In this document: positions 40,892 to 50,065 of the stretch, in pieces
Numbering within the stretch: the stretch's first letter is position 1
Layout of the letters: every line of letters starts with the position of its first letter
From: Cupriavidus necator
GTDB taxonomy: Bacteria; Pseudomonadota; Gammaproteobacteria; Burkholderiales; Burkholderiaceae
Reading direction: 5' to 3'
Assembly (NCBI RefSeq): GCF_013141915.1
Contig: NZ_SROX01000001.1
Coordinates: forward strand, 992,001-1,056,000
DNA length: 64,000 bases
Program-made: the position numbers and the translations under genes
Notes under the pieces: model-generated
Told to the model about the DNA's origin: nothing
What the model saw: the letters and a program-made list of their open reading frames with translations, nothing else
Database searches by the model: none

Positions 40892-42613
40892 CTAGCGCCG
40901 CCTGGCCGCTACCAGCCCCGCCACCTCATCCAGCATCGCCATATCCACCGGCTGTGACAGGTCCAGCGCCAGCGTATGCCGGTAATAGGGGCTCAGGTCC
41001 AGCCCGACCCCGAGCCCCAGCACCTCCACATCCCGCCGTGCCTCATGCCGCGCCACCACGGCCTTCAGGTGGTTGTCCAGGTAGCAGGCGTCGTTGGCCT
41101 GGCCGGTCGCGGTATCCATGGGGCTGCCATCGGACACCACCACCAGGATGCGGCGGGCCTTGCCGCTGGCATGCAGGCGCGCGCACGCCCACTCGACGGC
41201 CTCGCCGTCCACGCCTTCGCGGAACAGGTCGGGCTTCAGCAACGCCGTGAGGTCGGTGCGCGCGCGGCGCCAGCTGCGCTGCGCGTCCTTGAACACCATG
41301 TGGCAGGTTTCGTTGAGCCGGCCCGGGTGCGGCGGGCGGCCGCGCGCAAGCCAGTCGCTGCGCGCGCGTCCGCCGTTCCAGGCGTTGGTGGTGAAGCCCA
41401 GCACCTCGGTGGCGACGCCGGCCTGGTCCAGCGCGCGCGTGAGCAGGTCGAGCAGCAGCGTCAGCGGCTCGGCCTGCGCCTTCATCGAGCCGGAGCAGTC
41501 GACCAGGAAGCCGACCACGCAGTCGGCATGGGCCTTGTGCGCTTCCCGTCGGAACAGCCGCCGCTCGGCGGGCGAGCTGACCAGCTGCGCCAGGCGGCGG
41601 CCGTCGATGCGGCCGCTTTCCTCACCGAACGACCAGCCGTCCACGCGCGGCTGCGATAATGCCGCGCGCAACCGGCGCGCCAGCCGGGCGACGTTCACGC
41701 CCGCATGCGCGATACGTGCGTCGAGCCGCGTGCGGTACTCGTCCAGCAACGCGCGCCGCACCAGCGTGGCGGCGCGCACTTCGCGGTCGTAGCGGGTGGT
41801 GTAGATGCGGTAGCCATCGGTGGCGTCGGCAAGCACGCGGCTGTGGCCGCTGTCGGCCAAGGCGAAGTCCCCGGCGGGCGGTTCGTCGAAGTCGAGCCAC
41901 AGCGCAAAGCCCGCGCGTGCGGCCGAGGCGGCGGAGTCGTCGTCATCACCGGCGCGCGGCGCTTCGGCACGGATCATCTGCGCCACCGCATGCGCCAGGG
42001 CCAATGCATGCGCGGCATAGGCCGCCTGGTCGTGCCGGTTCGCGCGCAACCCCGCCAGCGCGGTGCCCAGCCTTGGCACGATGGCAGCGCGGGTGGCCTC
42101 GATCAGGTCCTCGGTGTCTTCCAGCACCGGCTCGCCGGTCAGGCGCGACCACGCCACCTGCGCCACGGTATAGAGCAGGATGCCGAGATGCCCGTCGGTC
42201 AGCCCGGAACGATGGAAGGCACGCGACCATGCCAGGAAGCGATGGCGCAGGTTGGCGGCAACGCCCGCCATGCCGCGCGGCAGGCGGGTTTCGCAACGCA
42301 GTTGTTCGAGCAGCTCGAACACCAGGCGCTCGACCGCATCGGCCGGGCACAGCCGCCGATGCAGCGCGGCGTCGGAATGCGCCTGGCGCAGCGCGGCGCC
42401 ATCGGCCGCACCGCGCAGGCAGGTGGCGGTGTCCGTGTCGAGGTCGGTGCGCAGGTGCGGCGCATGCTGCGGCACCGGGCGCAGCGCACGCCAGAGCTGG
42501 CCGTCGCGGAAATGCAGCGCCGCGTCGCCGGTCAGTGCGCGCACCGCCGCGCCGGACAGCTCATCCTGCCGCTGGCGCCGGCGCAGCTGCCGGGCGAGCG
42601 CCGCCGCGTTCAT
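40892..42613 (-). CDS. CobT-like VWA-domain protein
   Basis: 573 residues. N-terminal helical region with an acidic stretch (RAGDDDDSAASAARAGFALW), and C-terminal von Willebrand A domain with the MIDAS motif GFLVDCSGSMKAQAEPLTLL and later ILVVVSDGSPMDTAT. This is the CobT partner of the AAA+ chaperone CobS in aerobic cobaltochelatase, which puts cobalt into hydrogenobyrinic acid diamide with CobN. No CobN or cobalamin gene is in the window. It overlaps the CobS-like gene by ATGA, so they form a pair; they may serve another metal enzyme. Confidence 0.88.
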   Translation of the reverse strand: MNAAALARQLRRRQRQDELSGAAVRALTGDAALHFRDGQLWRALRPVPQHAPHLRTDLDTDTATCLRGAADGAALRQAHSDAALHRRLCPADAVERLVFELLEQLRCETRLPRGMAGVAANLRHRFLAWSRAFHRSGLTDGHLGILLYTVAQVAWSRLTGEPVLEDTEDLIEATRAAIVPRLGTALAGLRANRHDQAAYAAHALALAHAVAQMIRAEAPRAGDDDDSAASAARAGFALWLDFDEPPAGDFALADSGHSRVLADATDGYRIYTTRYDREVRAATLVRRALLDEYRTRLDARIAHAGVNVARLARRLRAALSQPRVDGWSFGEESGRIDGRRLAQLVSSPAERRLFRREAHKAHADCVVGFLVDCSGSMKAQAEPLTLLLDLLTRALDQAGVATEVLGFTTNAWNGGRARSDWLARGRPPHPGRLNETCHMVFKDAQRSWRRARTDLTALLKPDLFREGVDGEAVEWACARLHASGKARRILVVVSDGSPMDTATGQANDACYLDNHLKAVVARHEARRDVEVLGLGVGLDLSPYYRHTLALDLSQPVDMAMLDEVAGLVAARRR

Positions 42614-43635
42614 CGCATCGCCTCAGACGCGGCGCTTGCGCCGGCGGCCTCTCCCGGCACGTGGCCGAAGCAGCGCTGGTAGTACTCCGCCACCACGGGG
42701 CGCTCGGCCTCGTCGCACTTGTTCAGGAAGGTCAGCCGGAACGCGAGCGCGGGATCGCGGAAGATCTGGCAGTTCTCGGCCCAGCTGATCACGGTGCGCG
42801 GCGACATCAGCGCCGACACGTCGCCGGCGGCAAAGCCGCGGCGGGTCAGGCCGGCCAGCGCCACCATGGCATCGACCAGCGCGCGCCCGTCGGCATCGTC
42901 CAGCTCGGGCACGCGGGCCAGCACGATGCCCGCCTCTTCGTCGTGCGCCAGGTAGTCCAGCGTCGCCACCACGTTCCAGCGGTCGATCTGCGCGTGGTTC
43001 AGCAACTGGGTGCCGTGGTAGAGGCCGTTGACATTGCCAAGCCCTACGGTATTGGACGTGGCGAACAGCCGGAAGGAAGGATGCGGCCGGATCACGCGGT
43101 TCTGGTCCAGCAGCGTGAACTTGCCGTCGCGTTCCAGGATGCGCTGGATCACGAACATCACGTCGGGCCGCCCCGCGTCATATTCATCGAAGATCAGCGC
43201 CACCGGCCGTTGCAGCGCCCACGGCACGATGCCTTCCTGGAACTCGGTGACCTGGCGCCCGTCGCGTACCACGATGGCATCCTTGCCGACCAGGTCGAGC
43301 CGGCTGATGTGGCCGTCCAGGTTGACGCGCACGCAGGGCCAGTTCAGCCGCGCGGCCACCTGCTCGATATGGGTGGACTTGCCGCTGCCGTGCAGGCCCT
43401 GCACCATCACGCGCCGGTCGCGCATGAAGCCCGACAGGATCGCCAGCGTCACCTCGGGCTGGAAGCGGTAGGCCGGATCGATCTCCGGCACGTGCTCGTC
43501 GCGCTCGCTGAAGGCCGGCACCATCAGGCCGGAATCGATGCCGAACACGCTGCGCACCGGAATCATCCGGTCCGGCTTGCCAAACTGGTCTTGCGTCACC
43601 TCTTGCTCCTCGTTGCCTTGCTTATCGCATGCCAT
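42610..43635 (-). CDS. CobS-like MoxR-type AAA+ ATPase
   Basis: 341 residues. Walker A VMVQGLHGSGKSTHIEQVAA, Walker B RPVALIFDEYDAGRPDVMFV, sensor 1 FRLFATSNTVGLGN: the CobS features with the usual N-terminal extension (SVFGIDSGLMVPAFSERDEH). Works with the VWA protein encoded directly downstream as a chaperone-like remodelling complex. The two are unlinked here to cobN, so the call to cobalamin is open. The IclR gene lies 50 bp from its 5' end, on the same strand. Confidence 0.9.
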   Translation of the reverse strand: MACDKQGNEEQEVTQDQFGKPDRMIPVRSVFGIDSGLMVPAFSERDEHVPEIDPAYRFQPEVTLAILSGFMRDRRVMVQGLHGSGKSTHIEQVAARLNWPCVRVNLDGHISRLDLVGKDAIVVRDGRQVTEFQEGIVPWALQRPVALIFDEYDAGRPDVMFVIQRILERDGKFTLLDQNRVIRPHPSFRLFATSNTVGLGNVNGLYHGTQLLNHAQIDRWNVVATLDYLAHDEEAGIVLARVPELDDADGRALVDAMVALAGLTRRGFAAGDVSALMSPRTVISWAENCQIFRDPALAFRLTFLNKCDEAERPVVAEYYQRCFGHVPGEAAGASAASEAMR

Positions 43636-43684
43636 GTCATCGGCACTGCGGCAAGCGGAGCGGTTCCGCGTGACGCCGTGCTTG

Positions 43685-44533
43685 CTATTCGTCCTCTTCG
43701 GCGGCGTCCGTGGCCTCGGTGCCGCCCTGCCAGCCGCCGGCGCTGTCGGCCTCGATTGCCGCCAGCGCCGCCGCCGCGCGCTGCAGCGCGGGCAGCAGCT
43801 GCACCGCCTTGTCGCGCGCCACGCGCATCACCGGGGCCTGCAGCGCCAGCCCGAGGTTGGACTTGCCGCCGTCGGCGGCCGGCACCAGCACGCCGATGCA
43901 GACCAGGCCCGGCAGGAATTCCTCATCGTCCATCGCATAACCGTCGCGCTTGACGCGTTCCAGTTCCGCCTCCAGTTGCGCATGGTCGGTCAGCGTGTTC
44001 TGCGTGTAGCGTTCCAGCTCCACGTTGGCCAGCAGCCGCTGCCGCTGCGCCGGCGCCAGCTGCGCCAGGAACAGCTTGCCGGTGGCCGAGCAGTGCGCCG
44101 GCACGCGCGAGCCCGGATGCAGGTAGAAGCGCAGCGGCGCCGCGGTCTCGACGCGATCCAGGTACAGCACCTCGCCGCCGGAGAACGCGGTCAGGTTGCA
44201 GCTCTCGCCCACCTCTTCCACCAGCCGGCGCAGCACCATGTGGCGCGCGCCATGCGAGGTGCTGTTGAGCAACAGGTTCTCCGCCAGCCGGCGCAGCCGC
44301 AGGCCGGTGCCGTACTGCCGCCCGTCGCCATTGCGCTGGATCAGGCCGGCCGCCTCGAGCTGCTGCAGCATGCGGTGCAGCGTCGGCTTGGGCAGGCCGG
44401 TTTCTTCCACCAGCGCCTGCAGATTGAAGGACTGGTCCTTCTCCGCGATGACCTCGAGCAGGCCGAACAAGCGCAGCGCCGGCGTGTCTCCGTCCGGCCT
44501 GGCTTCACTCTTGGCAAGGCGCATATCGTTCAT
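43685..44533 (-). CDS. IclR-family transcriptional regulator
   Basis: 282 residues from the ATG at 44531-44533, which has GGAG 8 bases upstream; ATG at 44548 would add five residues. N-terminal winged helix (LFGLLEVIAEKDQSFNLQAL; EETGLPKPTLHRMLQQLEAA), then the IclR effector domain with HMVLRRLVEEVGESCNLTAF, SRVPAHCSATGKLFLAQLAP (typical AHxTAxGKA variant) and GYAMDDEEFLPGLVCIGVLV. Divergent from the permease gene. The shared region contains a 15-bp GGAAC-N5-GTTCC site of IclR size, repeated before xsc, so this is the leading candidate for control of taurine breakdown. Confidence 0.9.
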   Translation of the reverse strand: MNDMRLAKSEARPDGDTPALRLFGLLEVIAEKDQSFNLQALVEETGLPKPTLHRMLQQLEAAGLIQRNGDGRQYGTGLRLRRLAENLLLNSTSHGARHMVLRRLVEEVGESCNLTAFSGGEVLYLDRVETAAPLRFYLHPGSRVPAHCSATGKLFLAQLAPAQRQRLLANVELERYTQNTLTDHAQLEAELERVKRDGYAMDDEEFLPGLVCIGVLVPAADGGKSNLGLALQAPVMRVARDKAVQLLPALQRAAAALAAIEADSAGGWQGGTEATDAAEEDE

Positions 44534-44588
44534 GCCTGGCTCCATCATAGGTAAGTTTCATTTTCAGAGTCAAATCATATCAATTATC

Positions 44589-44664
44589 GAAACTTCTGGT
44601 TGACCTTCCCGCGGGAACGGCCTACATTCCGGTTAAACCATAATTTTTCGGAACTTCTGGTTCC
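44589..44664 (+). promoter_or_regulatory. Permease/IclR promoter region with duplicated operator
   Basis: -35 TTGACC (44600-44605), 17-bp spacer with palindrome TTCCCGCGGGAA (44606-44617), -10 TACATT (44623-44628), then GGAAC-TTCTG-GTTCC (44650-44664). A second, weaker copy GAAACTTCTGGTTGA (44589-44603) overlaps the -35 box. Distance from -10 to the operator is 27 bp in both this and the xsc promoter. Confidence 0.75.
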
Positions 44665-44867
44665 ATTTTTTAAGCAAACACCGGAGACAAGTCACATGTA
44701 CGGATAGGCCATCCTCATCCGGGGATTGCAAATACTCAACGACCACGGCCCCAGGCTGGCATTTACTGCCCCGCCGCCTATACCGAAGAGAAGCCGTGGC
44801 GCCTGCCTTAATCGCTGGACTGGCTGCAATGCAGTACCGACAGCAAGCGCAGCACAGGAGACACAAC
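44665..44867 (+). other. Long leader before the permease, with a three-codon ORF
   Basis: After the operator comes CCGGAGACAA and ATG-TAC-GGA-TAG at 44696-44707, placed exactly where the xsc start stands in the homologous promoter. The rest of the leader has no convincing gene. The permease has its own ribosome site (AGGAGA, 44856-44861). Confidence 0.5.
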
Positions 44868-46304
44868 ATGATTCAACAATCGCCGTCCGGAAACGGACTA
44901 TCGCACGGCCTCAAGCAACGCCACATGACCATGATCGCGCTGGGTGGCGTGATCGGCGCGGGGCTCTTTGTCGGCAGCGGCGTCGTCATCAAGTCGGCCG
45001 GCCCGGCCGCGGTCATTTCCTTCCTGATCACCGGGCTGCTGGTGGTGCTGGTGATGCGCATGCTGGGCGAAATGGCCTGCGCCATGCCCGGCAGCGGCGG
45101 CTTCTACGAGTATGCACGCGAAGCCTGGCGCGATCGCCCGGCGATCGGCAACCTGGCCGGCTTCCTCACCGGCTGGATGTACTGGTACTTCTGGGTCATC
45201 GTGGTGGCGCTGGAAGCCGTGGCGGGCGCTGACCTGGTGCGCTACTGGCTGCCGGACGTGCCCAACTGGATCATCAGCCTGGTGCTTCTGGTGATGCTGA
45301 CGCTGACCAACCTGGTCTCGGTCAAGTCATTCGGCGAGTTCGAATTCTGGTTTGCCTCGATCAAGGTGGCCGCGATCATGGTGTTCCTGTTCGTCGCCGG
45401 CGTCTACGTGCTGGGCCTGGCTCCCGGGTCGCACGGCATGGAGGTGGCTAACCTGACTGCCAACGGCGGTTTCATGCCGCACGGCATCGTGCCGGTGCTG
45501 ACCGGCGCGGTGGCAGCCACCGGCTTCTACTTCGGCGCCGAGATCGTCACCATCGCCGCCGCCGAGACCGCCGAACCGCAGAAGGCCGTGGCCAAGGCCA
45601 CCAGCTCGGTGATCACGCGCGTGCTGGTGTTCTATGTCGGCTCGATCCTGCTGGTAGTCTGCCTGGTGCCGTGGAACTCCACCAGCATCGCCACGCCGTA
45701 CGTCAGCGCGCTGAACGTGATGGGCGTGCCGGCGGCGGCGCAGATCATGAACGCGATCGTGCTGACCGCGGTGCTGTCCGCGCTCAACTCGGGCCTGTAC
45801 GCGTCCTCGCGCATGCTGTTTGCGCTGACCCGCCGCGGCGATGCGCCGCAATCGCTGGCCCGCGTCAGCCGCAACGGCGTGCCGGTGCGCGCCATCCTGG
45901 TGGCAACGCTGTTCGGCTACGGCGCGGTGGTGATGTCCTATGTCTCGCCCGATAAGGTGTTCGCCTTCCTGGTGAATTCGTACGGCACGGTGGCCATCTT
46001 CGTCTACATCCTGATCGCGATCTCGCAGCTGCGCCTGCGTTCGCGGCTGGAGCGCGAAGCGCCGGGCCAGCTGCGCGTGCGCATGTGGTGCTATCCGTAC
46101 CTGACCTATGTGGCGATCGTCGGCATGCTCGGCATCGTGGTGGCGATGGCCTTTATTCCCGACCAGCGCACGCCCCTGGCGCTGGGCGTGGTCAGCCTCG
46201 CGATCCTGCTGGTGGCCTACGCGGCGCGGCAACTGTTTCGGCGTGGCGTGGATCCGGTAGTGCCGCTGGCGGAACTGCCGCGCCGCGACCTGCACGAGTA
46301 TTGA
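44868..46304 (+). CDS. Amino acid permease (APC superfamily), probable taurine or amino acid carrier
   Basis: 478 residues. Twelve TM segments; TM1 MIALGGVIGAGLFVGSGVVI is the glycine-rich motif of the amino acid-polyamine family; EMACAMPGSGGFYEYARE (TM2-3 loop) and ALNSGLYASSRMLFALTRRG (TM8) are strongly typical. Relatives carry GABA, aromatic amino acids or asparagine. It is placed with TauR-, TauX- and TauY-like genes and shares its promoter layout with xsc, so taurine is a reasonable substrate, but this is inference. Confidence 0.88.
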   Translation: MIQQSPSGNGLSHGLKQRHMTMIALGGVIGAGLFVGSGVVIKSAGPAAVISFLITGLLVVLVMRMLGEMACAMPGSGGFYEYAREAWRDRPAIGNLAGFLTGWMYWYFWVIVVALEAVAGADLVRYWLPDVPNWIISLVLLVMLTLTNLVSVKSFGEFEFWFASIKVAAIMVFLFVAGVYVLGLAPGSHGMEVANLTANGGFMPHGIVPVLTGAVAATGFYFGAEIVTIAAAETAEPQKAVAKATSSVITRVLVFYVGSILLVVCLVPWNSTSIATPYVSALNVMGVPAAAQIMNAIVLTAVLSALNSGLYASSRMLFALTRRGDAPQSLARVSRNGVPVRAILVATLFGYGAVVMSYVSPDKVFAFLVNSYGTVAIFVYILIAISQLRLRSRLEREAPGQLRVRMWCYPYLTYVAIVGMLGIVVAMAFIPDQRTPLALGVVSLAILLVAYAARQLFRRGVDPVVPLAELPRRDLHEY

Positions 46305-46424
46305 GGCGCATCGAAACATCGATGCCTGGCGCTGCCAATGCCTGACGCCATCCAACCATGACTGACGTGGCGCGCCGGTGCGGTATGCTGGCGCGCTTCG
46401 CCATTCGGGAATCGCCCCTGCCCC

Positions 46425-47987
46425 ATGAGCCTGAAGTCTCCCACCACCCTCTGGTCGCAGCTGTTCCAGCAGCATGTGCATTCGGGTCTGAGCCTGCAGG
46501 GCAAGATCCGGCAGATGCTGGTCTCCGCCATCCTCGACGAGCAGTTGCCGCACGGCGAGCCGCTGCCCAGCAGCCGCGAGCTGTCGGCGCAGTTGCGGGT
46601 GGCGCGCAACACGGTGGTGCTGGCCTACCAGCAACTGGTCGACGAAGGCTACCTGGTCGCGCGCGAGCGCAGCGGCTACTTCGTCAACCCCGAGATCCTC
46701 GGCACCCGCGTCAGTGGCGTCGCCTCGCTGCGCGGCGAACCGGTGCCCGCACGCACGGGCGAACCTGACTGGGAACGCCGCTTCGTGTTCCGTCCCACGC
46801 AGCAGCGCAATATCGTCAAGCGCGCCAACTGGCGCGACTATCCCTACCCGTTCATCTACGGCCAGTACGACCCGGCGCTGTTCCCCACCGCGGACTGGCG
46901 CGAATGCTGCCTGAAGGCGCTGAGCGTGCTCGACATCCACGACTGGGCGCAGGACATGATCCTGCGCGACGACGAATCGCTGGTGCAGCAGATCCGCACC
47001 CGCGTGCTGCCGCGCCGCGGGGTCTGGGCCGGCACCGACGAGATCGTGATCACCGTGGGCGCGCAGCAGGCGCTGTACCTGCTGGCCGATTTGCTGGTCA
47101 GCCCCGACACCCCGGTGGGCATCGAAGACCCCGGCTACCCGGACGCACGCAATATCTTTGGCTCGCACACCGCCAACCTGGTGCCGCTGCCAATCGACGA
47201 CGATGGCCTGATGCTGTCCGATGCGCAGCGCGCCTGCGACTACGTCTACGTGACCCCGGGCCACCAGTGCCCGACCACCGTCACCATGCCGCTGGCGCGC
47301 CGCCAGGCGCTGCTGCGGCAGGCCGAGGAAGCGGACTTCGTGCTGATCGAGGACGACTACGAGGCCGAAAGCCGCTTCGAGGGCGACCCCACCCCGACGC
47401 TCAAGAGCCTGGACCGCAGCAACCGCGTGATCTATGTCGGCAGCCTGTCCAAGAGCCTGGCCCCGGGCCTGCGCATCGGTTACATCGTCGGCCCGGCGGC
47501 GCTGATCGCCGAGTTGCGCGGCGCGCGCCGACTGATGCTGCGGCACCCATCGGCCTATATCCAGCGCGCATTCTCGCTGTTCCTGTCGCTGGGCCACTAC
47601 GATGCGCACCTGCGCCGGCTGGCCGCCGCGCACCGCGAGCGCGCCGAAGCGGTGCTGGCGGCGCTGGCCGCGCATATGCCGGATTTCCACGCGGTGCCAA
47701 TCGCCGGCGGCGCATCCTGCTGGATCGAGGGGCCGTCCTGGCTCGACGCCGATGCGCTGGCGCGGCTGGCCGAACTGCAGGGCGTGCTGATCGAACCCGG
47801 CAGTGTCTTCTTCATGGCCGAGCCCGCGCCGCGCAATGGCTTCCGGCTGGGTTACTCGTCGATCTCACTGGATCGCATCGAGCCCGGCATCCGGAAGCTG
47901 GCCGGTGTCGCACGTGAACTGCAGGCCACCGCGGGCGGCGCCGCAGCCGCCGCCACCGCCGCTTCCCGGTCCCGTCCCGCCGCTTGA
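46425..47987 (+). CDS. tauR: MocR-type GntR/aminotransferase regulator, TauR-like
   Basis: 520 residues. N-terminal GntR winged helix (SAILDEQLPHGEPLPSSREL; RVARNTVVLAYQQLVDEGYL) joined to a fold-type I aminotransferase domain: IVITVGAQQALYLLADLLVS, EDPGYPDARNIF, DYVYVTPGHQCPTTVTMPLA, LIEDDYEAESRF and the PLP lysine in VIYVGSLSKSLAPGLRIGYI. MocR proteins sense PLP aldimines with an amino compound; TauR of Rhodobacter activates taurine genes. The taurine-dehydrogenase-like genes follow directly. The tauR name rests on this context, so medium certainty for the symbol. Confidence 0.85.
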   Translation: MSLKSPTTLWSQLFQQHVHSGLSLQGKIRQMLVSAILDEQLPHGEPLPSSRELSAQLRVARNTVVLAYQQLVDEGYLVARERSGYFVNPEILGTRVSGVASLRGEPVPARTGEPDWERRFVFRPTQQRNIVKRANWRDYPYPFIYGQYDPALFPTADWRECCLKALSVLDIHDWAQDMILRDDESLVQQIRTRVLPRRGVWAGTDEIVITVGAQQALYLLADLLVSPDTPVGIEDPGYPDARNIFGSHTANLVPLPIDDDGLMLSDAQRACDYVYVTPGHQCPTTVTMPLARRQALLRQAEEADFVLIEDDYEAESRFEGDPTPTLKSLDRSNRVIYVGSLSKSLAPGLRIGYIVGPAALIAELRGARRLMLRHPSAYIQRAFSLFLSLGHYDAHLRRLAAAHRERAEAVLAALAAHMPDFHAVPIAGGASCWIEGPSWLDADALARLAELQGVLIEPGSVFFMAEPAPRNGFRLGYSSISLDRIEPGIRKLAGVARELQATAGGAAAAATAASRSRPAA

Positions 47988-48126
47988 CCCAGGCCGCGGC
48001 GCGCTTGCGCCGCTGGCCCAAGCGATTGTCCCGAACTGGCGCTACAGCGCCGCGGCCGGCTTCCCTATCCTCGAGTCATGGCCGGTTCCCCTCGGACCGG
48101 CAAACACACTCACGGAGACACAAGCC

Positions 48127-48543
48127 ATGTCCAAGGACAACACCGCCGCCGGCATCGAACTGCTGCAAGCCTTCAACGACGCCTGGAACCGCCACGACCT
48201 CGACGCGCTGATGGACTGCATGGCCGATGACTGCGTCTTCCACGGCGTGGCCGGCCCCGACCTGCTGGGCCGCAGCTTCATCGGCCGCGAGGCGGTGCGC
48301 GAAGGCTTCCAGCTGGCGTGGCAGACCTTTCCTGATGCGCAATGGGTCGATGGCGACCACTTCGTCGTGGGCGACCGCGGCGTCAGCGAATCGACCTTTC
48401 GCGGCACCCGTGCCGACGGCGCCCGCATCGAGGCGCGCATGGTCGACGTGTTCACGTTCCGCGACGGCAAGATCGCGGTGAAGAACGCCTACCGCAAGGA
48501 CCGCCCGCCGGTGGTGGCACCGCAGGCCGCCTCCGCAGCCTGA
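48127..48543 (+). CDS. tauX: SnoaL/NTF2-like protein, probable taurine dehydrogenase small subunit
   Basis: 138 residues, cone-shaped NTF2 fold: AGIELLQAFNDAWNRHDLDA, LMDCMADDCVFHGVAGPDLL, GREAVREGFQLAWQTFPDAQ, ARMVDVFTFRDGKIAVKNAY. TauX, the small subunit of taurine dehydrogenase, is assigned to such small proteins next to tauY. The gene lies 15 bp before the FAD oxidoreductase and behind a TauR-like regulator, which supports the call. Alone it could be any SnoaL-like protein. Confidence 0.72.
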   Translation: MSKDNTAAGIELLQAFNDAWNRHDLDALMDCMADDCVFHGVAGPDLLGRSFIGREAVREGFQLAWQTFPDAQWVDGDHFVVGDRGVSESTFRGTRADGARIEARMVDVFTFRDGKIAVKNAYRKDRPPVVAPQAASAA

Positions 48544-48558
48544 GCCAGGAGACGCGCC

Positions 48559-50004
48559 ATGCAAGCCGTAGCCCCCCGCAGCAGCCTCCTGGCCGGCGAG
48601 CAGTCGACCGCGCCGACCCGGCCGTACGACCCCGCCTACGACCCGCTGCATACCCCCACCCCCGGCCACGGCCGGGAATACGCGCCCACCTACTGGATCG
48701 GCACTGCCGGAGAGCCGCCCGCCGACGACGGCCCGATCACGCACGACATCGATGTGGACGTGGCCATCATCGGCTCGGGCTTCACCGGCCTGACCTGCGC
48801 CATCTTCCTGGCGCAGGAATACGGCATCAAGGCCACCGTGCTCGAGGCCAACCGCGTCAGCTGGGGCTGCAGCACCCGCAACGGCGGCCAGGCCCAGTGC
48901 GCGTCGGGGCGGCTCAAGCGCTCGCAGTGGATCCAGCGCTACGGCCTGGATACCGCGCTGCGGCTGCACCAGGAAGTCTGCGACGGCATGGAGACCTTCA
49001 AGGGGCTGATCCAGAACATCGACTGCGATCCGCAGCCCGGCGGGCACCTGTATATCGCGCACCGCGACAAGGTGATGCCCGCGCTGGAAAAAGAGGCGAA
49101 GATCCTGCGCGAGGTGTTCAAGTACGACGCGCGCATCCTCGACGCCGACACCGTGCGGCGGGAATACGTCGACGACAAGGAAGCCGCCGGCGCCATGCAC
49201 GAACCCGAGGGTATCGGCATCCATGCGGGCAAGCTCGCCTTCGGCTACCTGCGCCGCGCGCGTGAACTGGGCGCCAGGGTACACCCGTCCAGCCCTGTGA
49301 CCGGCTGGGAAACCCGCAACGGCGTGCACTACCTGCGCACCCCCGGCGGCATCGTGCGCGCCCGCGCCGTGGGCGTGGCTACCGGCGGCTACACCTCGCA
49401 GTCGCTGCACCGCGAGCTGAAGAACCGGCTGTTCCCGATCCTGTCGAACTCCATCGTCACGCGCCCGCTCACCGCCGACGAACTGGCCGCGTGCAACTTC
49501 CGCACCACGCAGGTCATCACCGACACTCGCATCCTGCGCCACTACTACCGGCTGATGCCCGACGGCCGCCTGCAGATCGGCAGCCGCAGCGCCATCACCG
49601 GCAGCGACGCGCCGCAGGACCAGTACAAGCAGAAGCTGATCGCCGACATGCACCGCAAGTTTCCCGCGCTGCAGGGCATCCAGGTCGACTATTCCTGGTG
49701 GGGCTGGGTCGACGTCAGCCACGACATGATGCCGCGCATCACGCAGCCTGACCCGGCGCAGTCGATCTACTACGCGATGGGCTACGGCGGCAACGGCGTG
49801 ATGTATTCCGCGCAGGCCGGCAAGCGCCTGGCGGCGCTGATCGCCGGCAAGTCGTCGGCACTGCCGGAACTGCCGATCTTCCGCTCCCCGCTGCCGTTCC
49901 CGAACGTGCGCGAGATGGTGGAATCGCAGATGTTCGCGCCGTTCCGCCGGCTCGGGCAGCGCGTGCTGTACCACTGGTATCACATGAAGGATGACGTGCT
50001 GTAA
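48559..50004 (+). CDS. tauY: FAD-dependent oxidoreductase, probable taurine dehydrogenase large subunit
   Basis: 481 residues. An N-terminal extension of about 60 residues (YDPAYDPLHTPTPGHGREYA, PTYWIGTAGEPP) precedes the dinucleotide motif VDVAIIGSGFTGLTCAIFLA. The DAO fold continues with VSWGCSTRNGGQAQCASGRL (FAD), GVATGGYTSQSLHRELKNRL and the C-terminal YYAMGYGGNGVMYSAQAGKR. Relatives are gamma-glutamylputrescine oxidase and TauY. TauXY oxidises taurine to sulfoacetaldehyde and ammonium, probably with a cytochrome c acceptor, and feeds Xsc. Confidence 0.82.
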   Translation: MQAVAPRSSLLAGEQSTAPTRPYDPAYDPLHTPTPGHGREYAPTYWIGTAGEPPADDGPITHDIDVDVAIIGSGFTGLTCAIFLAQEYGIKATVLEANRVSWGCSTRNGGQAQCASGRLKRSQWIQRYGLDTALRLHQEVCDGMETFKGLIQNIDCDPQPGGHLYIAHRDKVMPALEKEAKILREVFKYDARILDADTVRREYVDDKEAAGAMHEPEGIGIHAGKLAFGYLRRARELGARVHPSSPVTGWETRNGVHYLRTPGGIVRARAVGVATGGYTSQSLHRELKNRLFPILSNSIVTRPLTADELAACNFRTTQVITDTRILRHYYRLMPDGRLQIGSRSAITGSDAPQDQYKQKLIADMHRKFPALQGIQVDYSWWGWVDVSHDMMPRITQPDPAQSIYYAMGYGGNGVMYSAQAGKRLAALIAGKSSALPELPIFRSPLPFPNVREMVESQMFAPFRRLGQRVLYHWYHMKDDVL

Positions 50005-50065
50005 GCAGTTCTGAAAGCCCTGCCGGCTGAAAGCGCATGCTCTCTCTGCCGCCAGTCGCGATCGC

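Noticed and set aside
44726..45232. Plus-strand frame across the permease leader
   Set aside because: Runs into the permease gene in the wrong frame; no domain or ribosome site.
45327..47690. Open frame of 787 codons on the minus strand
   Set aside because: Antisense to the permease and tauR genes; Arg/His/Gln/Val-rich shadow translation typical of GC-rich DNA, no domain and no ribosome site.
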